Source of the DNA: Arthrobacter sp. 31Y
GTDB lineage: Bacteria; Actinomycetota; Actinomycetes; Actinomycetales; Micrococcaceae
DNA: 64,000 bases
Direction of reading: 5' to 3'
Assembly: GCF_000526335.1 (NCBI RefSeq)
Contig: NZ_JAFW01000001.1
Span: 868,001 to 932,000, forward strand
Numbering within the stretch: the first letter of the stretch is position 1; every line of letters starts with the position of its first letter. The notes beneath the pieces were generated by a model that saw nothing but the letters and a program-made list of their open reading frames with translations, searched no databases and was not told the origin of the DNA. Below are positions 26,483-35,602 of this stretch, piece after piece. Made by a program: the position numbers and the translations under genes.

Positions 26483-27514
26483 ATGCCCGAATCCTTTTTT
26501 GGTACACCGTTTATTGCAGCCCCCATGGCCGGAGGAACATCCACGCCGGCGTTGGTGAAGGCAGTTCATGAGGGAGGCGGGCTGGGATTCATAGCCGCCG
26601 GCTACAAGGGCCCCGCATCCATGGTTGCCGAAATGGCTGCCACGCGGGAACTCAACGTCCCGTTCGGCATGAATGTCTTTGTACCGGATGCCCGTCAGCT
26701 CCCGCCACGTCCAGAAGCACGGGCGCAGATTGAGGCATACCGGGCCGAATTGGAACCCGAGGCAGCCCGCTACGGCGTGACCCTTCCTCCCCTTCGGCTT
26801 GATGACGACGACGCATGGCAGGACAAGATTGATGCTTTGCTGGCCGACCCCGTTGAGTTTGTGAGCTTCGCCTTTGGCCTCCCGGGAAAGCCGGTGGTCG
26901 ATGCCCTGCGGAAGGCGGGCAGCCGGGTTATTTCCAGCGTCACCAGTATTGAAGAAGCTCTGGCAGCTGCGGAGGAAGGCCCTGACGCCATTGCGGTGCA
27001 GCACAGTTCCGCGGGCGGACACACGGCAGCTTTCCTACCTGCACGGCCGGGACCAACACCCCGTACAACGGCGGAGTTGGTGACCCAGGTGCGTGGCGCC
27101 GTCGGACTTCCGCTCATTGCGGCAGGCGCCATCATGGACAACTCCGCGCTGCGTGACGTGCTGGCAGCGGGTGCCGAGGCCGCGCAGGTGGGTACCGCCT
27201 TGGTCCGCACCGAAGAGAGTGGTGCACGGAAGCCACACAAGGACGCGCTGGGAGATCCCGCATTTACGGAGACGGCCATGACCCGCGCTTTCACGGGACG
27301 ATGGGCACGGTCCCTGGTGAACGAATTCGTCCGGGAGCACCCGGACGCGCCGGAAGGCTATCCCGCAATCCACCATCTCACCAGCCCTGTCCGGGGTGCA
27401 GCATCTGCTGCCGGAGATCCTCACCGCCTCAACTTATGGGCCGGGACAGGCTGGCAGCAGGCCAGAGCAGGATCCGCGAGGGACGTGGTCAGGCAGTTCC
27501 TGAACGGGCTCTGA
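26483..27514 (+). CDS. Nitronate monooxygenase
   Basis: FMN-dependent TIM-barrel enzyme of the NMO class, 343 aa, oxidising alkyl nitronates. Visible features are FIAAPMAGGTSTPAL near the N-terminus, AVQHSSAGGHT (catalytic and FMN loop), PLIAAGAIMDNSALRDVLAAGA and AAQVGTALVRTEES. Start ATG at 26483 has GGAGGAG upstream. The 3' end overlaps the convergent LysR gene by 26 bp. Confidence 0.92.
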   Translation: MPESFFGTPFIAAPMAGGTSTPALVKAVHEGGGLGFIAAGYKGPASMVAEMAATRELNVPFGMNVFVPDARQLPPRPEARAQIEAYRAELEPEAARYGVTLPPLRLDDDDAWQDKIDALLADPVEFVSFAFGLPGKPVVDALRKAGSRVISSVTSIEEALAAAEEGPDAIAVQHSSAGGHTAAFLPARPGPTPRTTAELVTQVRGAVGLPLIAAGAIMDNSALRDVLAAGAEAAQVGTALVRTEESGARKPHKDALGDPAFTETAMTRAFTGRWARSLVNEFVREHPDAPEGYPAIHHLTSPVRGAASAAGDPHRLNLWAGTGWQQARAGSARDVVRQFLNGL

Positions 27515-28463
27515 CAAGTTCGGCGAGCAATTCTCCGCCCTCATTGGCCACGAGTTCGCGGAAAAGCTTGACGGCGTCAGGCTCAAAGCTTCGCTCCCGC
27601 CAGGCGATACCGATCTGCCGGAACGCCAGGTCCGATTCGATGGCTACTTCCACGAGCCCGAGCTCGGCCTCCGGAAGGAACTGCCCTGTCCCTGATCCGG
27701 GTCCCGCCGGTGGCAGGATGCTGAACCCCAGCCCAGCGGAGACCAGGCCACGGGCCGAGGTGGATTCCTGGACTTCAAAAGCAATCCGTGGACGGAAGCC
27801 CGCTTCCCGGAGCAGCGCCTCCCCCAGCGCCCGCAGGCCCACTCCCTCGGGCAGGGTGATGTAGGGCTCGTGGCGGAGCTCGGAGAGGTGCACGCTGGAC
27901 CGTTCCGCCAAGGGATGCATGTAGTGCAGCACTGCCCGCAAGGGTTCACGGTAAAGCGGCATGGCGTGAATGCCCCGCCCCTCCGGAGCGATGGGTGCGG
28001 TCAAAGCGAAGTCCATGTCCCCGTTAGCCAGTTGCGCCAGGCAGTCGTCCCGAGGACCCTGCCAGAGTTCGAAAACTGCGTGTGGGTGGCGGCCGCGGAA
28101 GGCACTGATGAGAAGGGGCAGCGTCGCTTCACCGAAGGTGTGTTGGAAGGAGACCCCGATGCGCCCCCGGATCACGTCCGATTCGTGCCGCACCCTGTCC
28201 AACCCGGCCTGAAAATCCTGCAAGGCTGCCTCGATGTAGGGCAACAGGGTCCTGGCTGCAGGGGTCAGCCGGATGCCACGGCCGTCCCGGATCAGCAGGT
28301 CCATGCCCACTATGGCGCTTGCCCTGGCTACAGCCCGGCTCACTGTTGACTGTGGAACGCCGAGGATCTCCGCGGTTTCAGTCATGTGTTCCGTGCGGCC
28401 AAGTTCAGCAAGGACGGGCAGCAACGGGAGGAGCTGAACGAGTTGTTGGTGATCCGGCTCCAC
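27489..28463 (-). CDS. LysR-family transcriptional regulator
   Basis: 324 aa. The N-terminal winged HTH is clear (MTETAEILGVPQSTVSRAVARA and RDGRGIRLTPAARTL), followed by a periplasmic-binding-like effector domain with TLPEGVGLRALGEALLREAG. It is divergent from an MFS exporter (starts about 110 bp apart), a typical LysR-target arrangement, and resembles the E. coli YnfL/YnfM pairing. The effector is unknown. Its 3' end runs 26 bp into nitronate monooxygenase on the opposite strand. Confidence 0.92.
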   Translation of the reverse strand: MEPDHQQLVQLLPLLPVLAELGRTEHMTETAEILGVPQSTVSRAVARASAIVGMDLLIRDGRGIRLTPAARTLLPYIEAALQDFQAGLDRVRHESDVIRGRIGVSFQHTFGEATLPLLISAFRGRHPHAVFELWQGPRDDCLAQLANGDMDFALTAPIAPEGRGIHAMPLYREPLRAVLHYMHPLAERSSVHLSELRHEPYITLPEGVGLRALGEALLREAGFRPRIAFEVQESTSARGLVSAGLGFSILPPAGPGSGTGQFLPEAELGLVEVAIESDLAFRQIGIAWRERSFEPDAVKLFRELVANEGGELLAELVRARSGTA

Positions 28464-28576
28464 TGCATTCCTTCGCTTGTTGAATCATGCGTATTTGCAT
28501 CAATCCTAGATGACCTATGCATTGGAATCAGGAGTTCACTCCGTCCTAATCTGGCTCGGTGATCAAAGCAATCTCC
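28464..28576. promoter_or_regulatory. LysR/MFS divergent promoter region
   Basis: Contains ATGC-N6-GCAT at 28487-28500 (ATGCGTATTTGCAT) and a separate ATGCAT at 28517-28522, so repeated ATGC/GCAT half-sites lie between two divergent starts. This suits a LysR-type operator with autoregulation. The binding itself is inference. Confidence 0.45.
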
Positions 28577-29788
28577 ATGGCCAGCACCGATTCCTGGGAC
28601 GGCCATGCCAAAGGCTCCCGCGGCTACAGCCGCGTCTTAGCAGCATTGGCCCTTGCCGGTGTTGCCACTTTCGCGCAGTTGTACTCCACCCAGGCCGTGC
28701 TACCACTCATGGCAGCTGACCTGCAGATCACTGCAGCCGAAGCCGCTTTGAGCATTTCGCTTGCCACTGTGGGCCTGACTGCCACCGTGCTTCCATGGTC
28801 TTTCCTGGCGGACAGGATTGGCCGAGTCCGTGCCATGGCCCTTGGCATCGCCATCGCCACGTTGTTGGGATTACTGGTGCCCCTTGCGCCCACCGTGCCC
28901 GTACTCTTGGGACTCCGGACCTTGGAAGGCATGGCCTTGGGCGGCATCCCCGCAATCGCCATCGCGTATCTCAATGAGGAAGTCACCAAAGTCCACACAG
29001 CCCTCGCAGCCGGAACCTATGTTGCCGGAACTACCCTGGGCGGATTGGCTGGACGCCTGGTGGCCGGGCCCGTTGGAGAACTTTGGGGATGGCGTGCCGC
29101 AGCCCTGGCGGTGTCCCTGCTGGCCACGGTCTCAGCTGTCTTGTTCCTGGTGCTAGTTCCCAAGCAACGTCGATTCAGCCCAGCGCCTGCCCTGGGATTT
29201 CGCGGAGCGCTCAGGATCCTGGGTGGGCATTCCGGCAATCCCAAGCTGCTGTCCCTGTATTTGCAGGCGTTCCTGCTCATGGGTGGCTTCGTGGCCGTAT
29301 ATAACTACCTCGGATTCCGGTTGCACGCAGAACCCTTTGGGCTTCCTGCCACCGTTGTCAGCCTCATTTTCCTGGCGTATTTGTCCGGAACGGTCAGTTC
29401 GCGCTGGGCAGCGGGCCTGACCACCAGGTTTGGCCGGCGGAACGTCCTGGTGGCAGGTATCGCCATCATGTCGGCGGGTTTGGCCATGACGCTGTTGGAG
29501 AATCTGGCAGCCATCCTTGCCGGATTGGTGATCTTCACAGGCGGCTTCTTCGCCGCCCATAGCGTTGGTTCGGGATGGACAGGAGCCATCGCCACAACAG
29601 GCCGCGCGCAAGCAGCGTCCTTGTACAACCTGTCCTACTACCTGGGTTCCAGCGTCATCGGCTGGGCGGGCGGCCTCGCCTTTCAGGCATTTGGCTGGCC
29701 GGCTTTGGCATTGAGCGTGATCGCGCTGTCATGCACGACGGCGGCGGTTACCTTGATAGTTCACCGGTCACCACGCCACTCCCGCTGA
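28577..29788 (+). CDS. MFS transporter (YnfM/AraJ-like DHA1 family)
   Basis: 403 aa, twelve predicted helices. The first-helix region carries STQAVLPLMAADLQITAAEA and the loop between helices 2 and 3 the motif DRIGRVRAM (MFS signature D-R-x-G-R). GIPAIAIAYLNEE is typical of YnfM-like proteins. The ATG at 28577 is preferred over a GTG at 28559. It is divergent from its likely LysR regulator. The exported compound is unknown. Confidence 0.9.
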   Translation: MASTDSWDGHAKGSRGYSRVLAALALAGVATFAQLYSTQAVLPLMAADLQITAAEAALSISLATVGLTATVLPWSFLADRIGRVRAMALGIAIATLLGLLVPLAPTVPVLLGLRTLEGMALGGIPAIAIAYLNEEVTKVHTALAAGTYVAGTTLGGLAGRLVAGPVGELWGWRAAALAVSLLATVSAVLFLVLVPKQRRFSPAPALGFRGALRILGGHSGNPKLLSLYLQAFLLMGGFVAVYNYLGFRLHAEPFGLPATVVSLIFLAYLSGTVSSRWAAGLTTRFGRRNVLVAGIAIMSAGLAMTLLENLAAILAGLVIFTGGFFAAHSVGSGWTGAIATTGRAQAASLYNLSYYLGSSVIGWAGGLAFQAFGWPALALSVIALSCTTAAVTLIVHRSPRHSR

Positions 29789-29819
29789 TTTCGCCAGGAC
29801 TGCCCCTAGAATCGGAGGC

Positions 29820-30461
29820 ATGACACAGGTCACGAAAAGCCGGGAGCTGTCGTCGCCGGAGCGTTTGCAGGCATTTACGGATGCCGTGGTGGCGATTGCT
29901 CTGACGTTGTTGATCTTGCCTCTTATGGAAAGCGTGGGAGAACTTGCCGACCATGACGGCACAACGGCTGAGTGGTTGGCCGAGGAACAGTATGCCTTGC
30001 TCGGCTTTGCCCTCAGCTTCATCCTCATCGCAGTGTTTTGGGTGCACCACCACAAGCTCTTTCGCAGCGTCAAGCGCGTTGACGGGGGCTTGCTGTGGTT
30101 AACGGTGGCATGGATGTTCACCATTGTGGTGATGCCCGTGGCCACATCACTCTCCACCCAGATGACATCAGACTGGGCACAGCCACTCGTCTACATAGGA
30201 ACCTTGTTCGCCACCAGCCTGATGCTTCTTCTGGCCCGCATCTATCTCCGGTCCCACCCCGACCTCCACGACATGGCTGACGATGACGCCGTGATGGGCA
30301 TTCGAGCGAGTTGTATCGTTTCCGGGCTCTTCCTTGCTGCACTCGTTCTGGCCGTTGTCATTCCCGGCGCAGGAAACTGGCCCCTGCTGTTGATGCTCCT
30401 CAGCGAACCGCTCCAACGGTTGGACCGGCGGCGAGCGCATCGCTCGCCCGCGAAACGATAG
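29820..30461 (+). CDS. TMEM175/DUF1211-family potassium channel-like membrane protein
   Basis: 213 aa with about six helices. The first helix holds the family signature ERLQAFTDAVVAIALTLL (F-S/T-D...T-L-L), which forms the selectivity filter in TMEM175-type K+ channels. A His-rich cytosolic-face motif FWVHHHKLFRSVKRVD follows. The Shine-Dalgarno GGAGG stands directly before the ATG with almost no spacing, which is odd. Conductance cannot be judged from sequence. Confidence 0.87.
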   Translation: MTQVTKSRELSSPERLQAFTDAVVAIALTLLILPLMESVGELADHDGTTAEWLAEEQYALLGFALSFILIAVFWVHHHKLFRSVKRVDGGLLWLTVAWMFTIVVMPVATSLSTQMTSDWAQPLVYIGTLFATSLMLLLARIYLRSHPDLHDMADDDAVMGIRASCIVSGLFLAALVLAVVIPGAGNWPLLLMLLSEPLQRLDRRRAHRSPAKR

Positions 30462-30515
30462 TCACCTGAAGAATTGACCGCCTAAGATGGTTCAAAGGCA
30501 ATTTCAGGAGGATCC

Positions 30516-31022
30516 GTGAGCAACCCCACGAAGAATGTTCGGTCAACCACGGGCAGCGCAGAGCCGCTGGACGCGATCGATGAACGGATTCTCGCAGCGT
30601 TGGTGGACGACGCCCGCATATCCAACAAGCAATTGGCTGAACTCGTGGGGATCGCCCCCTCCACGGCCCTGATGCGCACCAGGGCCCTCTCCGAACGCGG
30701 GATCATTGAGGGCTTCGAGGCTGTGTTGAGTCTGCCGGCAATAGGCCGCTCTGTTCAGGCCCTCATTGCTGTCCGCCTGCGCGCCCATGACCGGGACCAG
30801 ATTGACCGCTTCACGGCGCGCGTCCCCAAGCTTCCGGCGGTCATTTCCACGTTCCACACCACCGGCTCAGTGGATTACCTTCTCCATATTGCTGTGGCCA
30901 ACACGGACGACCTCCGCAACTGGCTCCTGGACAACCTCGCCACCGACCCCGTGGTCGGTCACACCGAAACCACCATGGTCTTTCAGCACATTCCCGGCAA
31001 CCGGGGTCCGTTGCCCGAGTAA
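30516..31022 (+). CDS. Lrp/AsnC-family transcriptional regulator (first of two)
   Basis: 168 aa; GTG start with AGGAGG upstream. HTH: LDAIDERILAALVDDARISN followed by KQLAELVGIAPSTALMRT, then a RAM ligand domain with VPKLPAVISTFHTTGSVDYLLHIAVAN. Convergent with an MFS gene (19 bp apart). These regulators often sense amino acids; the target is unknown but the adjacent MFS is a candidate. Confidence 0.93.
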   Translation: MSNPTKNVRSTTGSAEPLDAIDERILAALVDDARISNKQLAELVGIAPSTALMRTRALSERGIIEGFEAVLSLPAIGRSVQALIAVRLRAHDRDQIDRFTARVPKLPAVISTFHTTGSVDYLLHIAVANTDDLRNWLLDNLATDPVVGHTETTMVFQHIPGNRGPLPE

Positions 31023-31040
31023 GAGCCGGCGCATCGGGGT

Positions 31041-32276
31041 TCAGTTCCGCAAGGACTTCCGAAGCGACACTGCCGCGAGCGCCAGGGCTGCCACGCCGCA
31101 CAAAGCAGTGAAAATCACGACGGCGGTCTGCAGGCCGAGTGCCGTAACTGCCAGTCCCAGCCCAATCACCGGAACAGCGCTGCCCAAGTACGTGATGACG
31201 TAGACGGTGCTGATGACTTGGGCGTGTCGTGCGGCTTCCACCTTTCCGGCAACCTCGTTGAAAACCTGCCGGAAGGCAATCCCTTGACCTGCCCCGGCCG
31301 TCAAGCAGGCAGTCACCAACAGCCACGGGCTGGACCACGCTGCGGCGGCCCCCAGCAGAACTACGGAGACCCCCAGCACGCCAAGGGATACGGGAACAAC
31401 GAAGCGTCCGCGGGCACCCAGTAACTGGCTCAAGGCTGATGCCCCCAAAGTGAGGCCGGCAAGGACGCCGATCAGGGGCCTGGAATCTGCGTGGACCACG
31501 CCGGCGAAATAGCCCGGCGCCAAGGACAGGCAGAACCCGAACACCGAAAAGCTGAGGAAGCCGGTGGTGGCAGCCATCCAGAATGCTCCGCGGGCATCCC
31601 GTGAGATGGATGGCCTCCTGGGGGCAAGGACCTTGAGGGGTTTCGGGCCTTCCGCCGGAGCGATGGCAGGCCTGGCCTTGAGGAGCCACAGGGGAATAAG
31701 GGCCGCTATCAACACCGCCGAATGGACGTAGTACGGAGTACGCGTGGGGTCCGGCAAAAGCGACAGGACGCCACCGATTGCGGGGCCGGCCGCTACACCC
31801 CCGGCTGAGGAAAGCAGCGTAAAACGGGAGGCCCAGTCGGGTCGTTGGGGAAGCAGTTCGCGCAGCGCCGCGGAGCTGGCTCCCGTGGCGAGCCCAACGG
31901 CCACGCCCTGCAGTGCCCGCCCCAGGGACAACGAGACCAGCGAATCCGCGTTCGCGAAGATGACCCCGCCTACCAAGCCGACGAGCACAGCAAGGACCAG
32001 TGCTGCCCTCCGCCCGATATGGTCCGACCAATGACCTGCCACCATGAGGACCGCTATCAAAGCAAGGACATAGCTCGAGAAGGCAACAGTGACGCCCAGC
32101 GAGGACATGCCAAGCCGGGATTGGAGCAAGGGATACAGCGGCGTGGCGAGATTGGCGCCGACCAGCAGAGTAAAGATCACAACCCCGGCCAGGACCAGCC
32201 GGGCGGTGGTGGAGGCATCCCATCCCCAGCGATCGGCGGTAGCCGGACGCATGCGGAGTTCGCTCAAGACAGTCAT
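31041..32276 (-). CDS. MFS transporter (DHA1-type drug or metabolite exporter)
   Basis: 411 aa with twelve helices. The start at 32276 is preceded by GAAGG. Key motifs: DHIGRRAALVLAV (MFS loop 2-3) and GRALQGVAVGLATGASSAAL in helix 5 (motif-C-like). Flanked by two Lrp/AsnC genes, one divergent (86 bp) and one convergent, so one or both may control it. A longer upstream open frame to 32396 overlaps the divergent regulator and is rejected. Confidence 0.9.
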   Translation of the reverse strand: MTVLSELRMRPATADRWGWDASTTARLVLAGVVIFTLLVGANLATPLYPLLQSRLGMSSLGVTVAFSSYVLALIAVLMVAGHWSDHIGRRAALVLAVLVGLVGGVIFANADSLVSLSLGRALQGVAVGLATGASSAALRELLPQRPDWASRFTLLSSAGGVAAGPAIGGVLSLLPDPTRTPYYVHSAVLIAALIPLWLLKARPAIAPAEGPKPLKVLAPRRPSISRDARGAFWMAATTGFLSFSVFGFCLSLAPGYFAGVVHADSRPLIGVLAGLTLGASALSQLLGARGRFVVPVSLGVLGVSVVLLGAAAAWSSPWLLVTACLTAGAGQGIAFRQVFNEVAGKVEAARHAQVISTVYVITYLGSAVPVIGLGLAVTALGLQTAVVIFTALCGVAALALAAVSLRKSLRN

Positions 32277-32362
32277 TTCATTGCCTTCGGGCTCGGTGGC
32301 CGGGCTGCAGGTTTCCTTGTGGGAAGCGCAGCCCCGCTCATTAGTGATGGCAACAGAATGCA

Positions 32363-32965
32363 ATGGCGCTGATCTCAAAGAGCGATAAGGATGCAAGAAT
32401 TGAGCAAAATACTCAAAGTACTGCGAGCCAAGTGAGCTGGAGTGACCATTTGAACACCCTTGACCCCATGGACCTGAAGATCCTATTGGAACTCATCAAG
32501 GATCCCCGGATCCAGATCGCCGAGTTGAGCGACGAATTGGGCATAGCGCGCAACACGGCTCAAAGCAGGGTCAAACGCCTTCTCCGGTCCGGAGTGCTTC
32601 ATGCAGCCGGACGGGAAGTGGACCTCGAGAAGGTGGGTTACGACGTCGTAGCCTTCGTCACGATTGAAGTCACCCACCGGGAACTCGACGGCGTTATTGG
32701 CGCCTTGCGCCTGATCCCCCAGGTGTTGGAGGTCCACGAGATTTCCGGTCGCGGTGACCTGTGGTGCCGGGTAGTAGCGACGGATACCCACAACCTGCAG
32801 TCAGCCTTGCGCTCGGTGCTCCGCACCAAGGGAGTCATCCGGACCGAAACCGTGCTGGCCCTGCACACCCATATCCCCTACCGCACTGAGCCACTCATCG
32901 GCAGGATGTCGGCAACTCCAACACGGACCAGGCAGGAAGGCCGAAGCGGCGGACCGGAGGCCTGA
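32363..32965 (+). CDS. Lrp/AsnC-family transcriptional regulator (second)
   Basis: 200 aa. HTH at MDLKILLELIKDPRIQIAEL and SDELGIARNTAQSRVKRLLR; RAM domain with VHEISGRGDLWCRVVATDTHNLQ. An N-terminal polar extension of about 35 residues depends on the start at 32363, which lacks a clear ribosome site, so the true start may be later. Divergent from the MFS transporter. Confidence 0.9.
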   Translation: MALISKSDKDARIEQNTQSTASQVSWSDHLNTLDPMDLKILLELIKDPRIQIAELSDELGIARNTAQSRVKRLLRSGVLHAAGREVDLEKVGYDVVAFVTIEVTHRELDGVIGALRLIPQVLEVHEISGRGDLWCRVVATDTHNLQSALRSVLRTKGVIRTETVLALHTHIPYRTEPLIGRMSATPTRTRQEGRSGGPEA

Positions 32966-32984
32966 ACACACTAGGCTTTTAGGC

Positions 32985-33410
32985 ATGGATTGGCTCTCAC
33001 ACATCTCCCAGATCAACTGGCTCGCCGTACTTCTGGCTTTCGTTTCATCCATGGTGATCGGCTTCGTCTGGTACATGCCGGCCGTCCTTGGCCGCAGGTG
33101 GATGCAGGCAATCGGCAAAACCGAAGAAGACCTCAAGAACATCGAAGGCGGAGCGGGCATCTGGGTTCCCATGATGGTGGCAGCGGCCGCGACCAGCATT
33201 CTCCTGGCTGTCCTTATCAGCGCCCTGGATCTCAATACCCTTGTTGCCGGCGGACTCTTTGCCCTGATCCTTGCCCTGGTCTTCCGTGCCGGCGGCCATG
33301 TCATTCATAACGGCTTCGCCGGACGGCCATCGGCAGTAACCCTCATCGACTCCGGCCACGATCTCCTGGCAATGACCATCGCGGGCGCCATCATCGGAGC
33401 CATGCAGTAG
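32985..33410 (+). CDS. DUF1761-family membrane protein
   Basis: 141 aa with four helices. INWLAVLLAFVSSMVIGFVW followed by YMPAVLGRRWMQ is the hallmark of DUF1761. A cytosolic KTEEDLKN loop follows, then two hydrophobic segments and the ending DLLAMTIAGAIIGAMQ. Function unknown. It is 10 bp upstream of corA in the same direction and may be cotranscribed. Confidence 0.85.
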   Translation: MDWLSHISQINWLAVLLAFVSSMVIGFVWYMPAVLGRRWMQAIGKTEEDLKNIEGGAGIWVPMMVAAAATSILLAVLISALDLNTLVAGGLFALILALVFRAGGHVIHNGFAGRPSAVTLIDSGHDLLAMTIAGAIIGAMQ

Positions 33411-33420
33411 CGTTCAACCA

Positions 33421-34416
33421 GTGACCATCATCGATAACGCCGTATATGTGGACGGCGTCCGCACTGCCACCCCCCAAAACCTCGAACAGACGTTTGAGAC
33501 GCTATCGGAACACGGCGGCATGGCGTGGATCGGGCTGTATCGTCCCACCAGGGAAGAGATGGCCGCAGTAGCCCAGGAGTTCGGGCTTCACGATCTCGCC
33601 GTGGAGGACGCCGTCTCCGCGCACCAGCGGCCCAAGCTGGAGCGCTACGACCACAACCTCTTCACGGTCCTCCGGCCGGCCCGCTACCTGGACGACACCG
33701 AAACGGTGGAATTCGGCGAGCTCCACGTCTTCACCGGACCAAACTTTGTGGTGACCATCCGGCATGCCGAAACAGGTGGCGTGGCCCGCGTCCGCCACCG
33801 GCTGGAGTCACGTCCCGACCTTCTCTGCCATGGGCCTGAAGCCGTGCTCTACGCTCTCCTGGACCAGGTGGTGGATGATTACGCCCCCGTTGTGGCAGGT
33901 CTTGAAAACGACATCGATGAGATCGAAGATCAGCTCTTCAGCGGCGACAGTACGGTGTCGCGCCGAATTTACGAGCTCTCCCGTGAAGTGATCCAGTTCC
34001 AGCGCGCCATCCAGCCCCTCCCGGACATGATGGCGCTTTTGGAGAAGGGGTTCGAAAAGTATGGCGTCGATATTGAATTGCAGCGTTCCCTCCGCGACGT
34101 AGAGGACCACGTGCAGCGCGTCATCTCCCGCGTGAACTCCTTCAGGGACCTGTTGCAGAACGCCCTGACCCTGGATGGCACACTGACCGCAAACCGCCAG
34201 AATGAGGCCAGTGCCGCCCAAAACGAGCAGGTCAAGAAGATCTCGTCATGGGCCGCAATCCTCTTCGCGCCGTCCTTCGTGGCCGGCGTCTATGGAATGA
34301 ACTTCGACCATATGCCCGAGCTGCATTGGGACTTCGGTTATCCCCTCGCGGTGGGGCTGATGTTCGGGGCAGCGCTGCTGATGTACCTCATTTTCAAGCG
34401 CAAAGGCTGGCTGTGA
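33421..34416 (+). CDS. corA: CorA-family magnesium/cobalt transporter
   Basis: 331 aa, GTG start. Large cytosolic funnel domain, then two C-terminal helices with the selectivity motif YGMNFDHMPE between them, and a positive ending KRKGWL. Forms a pentameric Mg2+ channel in the family. The stop overlaps the next gene start as GTGA, so zapE is translationally coupled. Confidence 0.94.
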   Translation: MTIIDNAVYVDGVRTATPQNLEQTFETLSEHGGMAWIGLYRPTREEMAAVAQEFGLHDLAVEDAVSAHQRPKLERYDHNLFTVLRPARYLDDTETVEFGELHVFTGPNFVVTIRHAETGGVARVRHRLESRPDLLCHGPEAVLYALLDQVVDDYAPVVAGLENDIDEIEDQLFSGDSTVSRRIYELSREVIQFQRAIQPLPDMMALLEKGFEKYGVDIELQRSLRDVEDHVQRVISRVNSFRDLLQNALTLDGTLTANRQNEASAAQNEQVKKISSWAAILFAPSFVAGVYGMNFDHMPELHWDFGYPLAVGLMFGAALLMYLIFKRKGWL

Positions 34417-35561
34417 CGCCATCCTTGGGACGTCCCCGAGGTCAGCGGGACACCGTGAGGACTTTGCTTGAGGCCATGGCGAACGACGCCGTTCGGTCAG
34501 GTTTTGAGCTTGAGCCCAGTCAGCGGACAGCAGCCGAGCGGTTGGCAGCCTTTGGTGCCCAGCTGACCGGCCGCCGTCGGGCGCTTCCCCGAAAGCTGCC
34601 ACGAAGCCTTTACCTTCACGGACCCGTGGGCCGAGGAAAAACGTGGCTGATGGACAGCTTCTACGGGCGGCTGGAGGCACGGAAACGGCGTGTCCATTTC
34701 CACGACTTTTTCCGCAGGCTTCATGGCGGCACCCATGGGTTGGAGTCAGGCAACGGCACGGCGATCCAGCAGTCGGTGGACGCCGTGCTCAGCGATGTTG
34801 ATGTGTTGTTCTTCGACGAGTTCCACGTCCACGACATCGGCGACGGCATGTTCATCTCCCGCCTGCTCCGGACCGCCGCGCAGCGCCGGGTTTCCCTGGT
34901 GGTCACCTCCAATTACGCGCCGGATGACCTCTTGCCCAATCCCCTCTGGCATGAGCATTTCCTGCCTACCATCGAGGCCATCAAGGACATGATGGATGTG
35001 GTGGAAATCGACGGCGGCTCAGATTTTCGCCGCTATCCGGCGGCTGGAACGCGCACTTCCAGCGGGACCGGGGCGTTCCGATCAGGACGCATCATCTCCC
35101 CCGGCGCACCCGGACAATTGGGGCGCCTCGGCCTCTTCCGGCCAACGCCATCCCAAGGCCGCGTTGTGCAGCCGACAACCCAGCCGATCGTGGTCAAGAA
35201 CTCCGACCCGGACCTTCTGTGGGTTGGATTTGATGAACTGTGTGGTGGGTTGACCTCGACGTCGGATTTTCTGGCCTTGGCCGAAATGTTCAGGACGTGG
35301 GTCATTGACAACGTTCCGTCGCCAACGGACGGTGATGCTGCATCCGGGCCTGCTTGGCAGCGGTTCAGCAATGTGGTGGATGTGCTCTACGACCAGGACA
35401 TCACCTTGTTCCTGATCGGCAGCGGCCCCCTCGACTGGGACGTTGAGGGGAGCGGGAGCGTTCTGCCCGTGGATCTCGCGCGCATCGCCAGCCGCTTATC
35501 CCTGCTAAGCCGTTCCCATCTGGACGACGAACTGGAGCGCGAAGAGGCCGCTGGAAGCTAA
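34413..35561 (+). CDS. zapE: ZapE/AFG1-family ATPase (cell division protein ZapE)
   Basis: 382 aa AAA-type ATPase. Walker A GPVGRGKTWLMDSFY, Walker B VLFFDEFHVHDIGD, and sensor region VVTSNYAPDDLLPN are intact. I set the start at the GTG overlapping the corA stop (34413), since the open frame further upstream (to 34248) only repeats corA in another phase. The C-terminal half contains a low-complexity SGTGAFRSGRI region before the VVKNSDPDLLWVGFDELC segment. Confidence 0.93.
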   Translation: MTPSLGRPRGQRDTVRTLLEAMANDAVRSGFELEPSQRTAAERLAAFGAQLTGRRRALPRKLPRSLYLHGPVGRGKTWLMDSFYGRLEARKRRVHFHDFFRRLHGGTHGLESGNGTAIQQSVDAVLSDVDVLFFDEFHVHDIGDGMFISRLLRTAAQRRVSLVVTSNYAPDDLLPNPLWHEHFLPTIEAIKDMMDVVEIDGGSDFRRYPAAGTRTSSGTGAFRSGRIISPGAPGQLGRLGLFRPTPSQGRVVQPTTQPIVVKNSDPDLLWVGFDELCGGLTSTSDFLALAEMFRTWVIDNVPSPTDGDAASGPAWQRFSNVVDVLYDQDITLFLIGSGPLDWDVEGSGSVLPVDLARIASRLSLLSRSHLDDELEREEAAGS

Positions 35562-35576
35562 GCTTCCAACGGCCTC
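35544..35576. terminator. Bidirectional terminator between zapE and ferritin
   Basis: 15-bp inverted repeat GAGGCCGCTGGAAGC / GCTTCCAACGGCCTC with one mismatch and a 3-nt loop spanning the zapE stop codon. Confidence 0.7.
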
Positions 35577-35602
35577 CTGAAACAGGTACCCCAAGCAGGC
35601 TG

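Noticed and set aside
30841-32223. A 460-codon minus-strand frame overlapping the MFS transporter in another phase
   Set aside because: Arg/Gly/Cys-rich composition with no membrane helices; the other frame gives a proper twelve-helix MFS protein with motif DHIGRR.
34248-34412. Upstream extension of zapE by 55 codons
   Set aside because: The region codes for the CorA transmembrane end in another frame; the GTGA overlap gives a better start.
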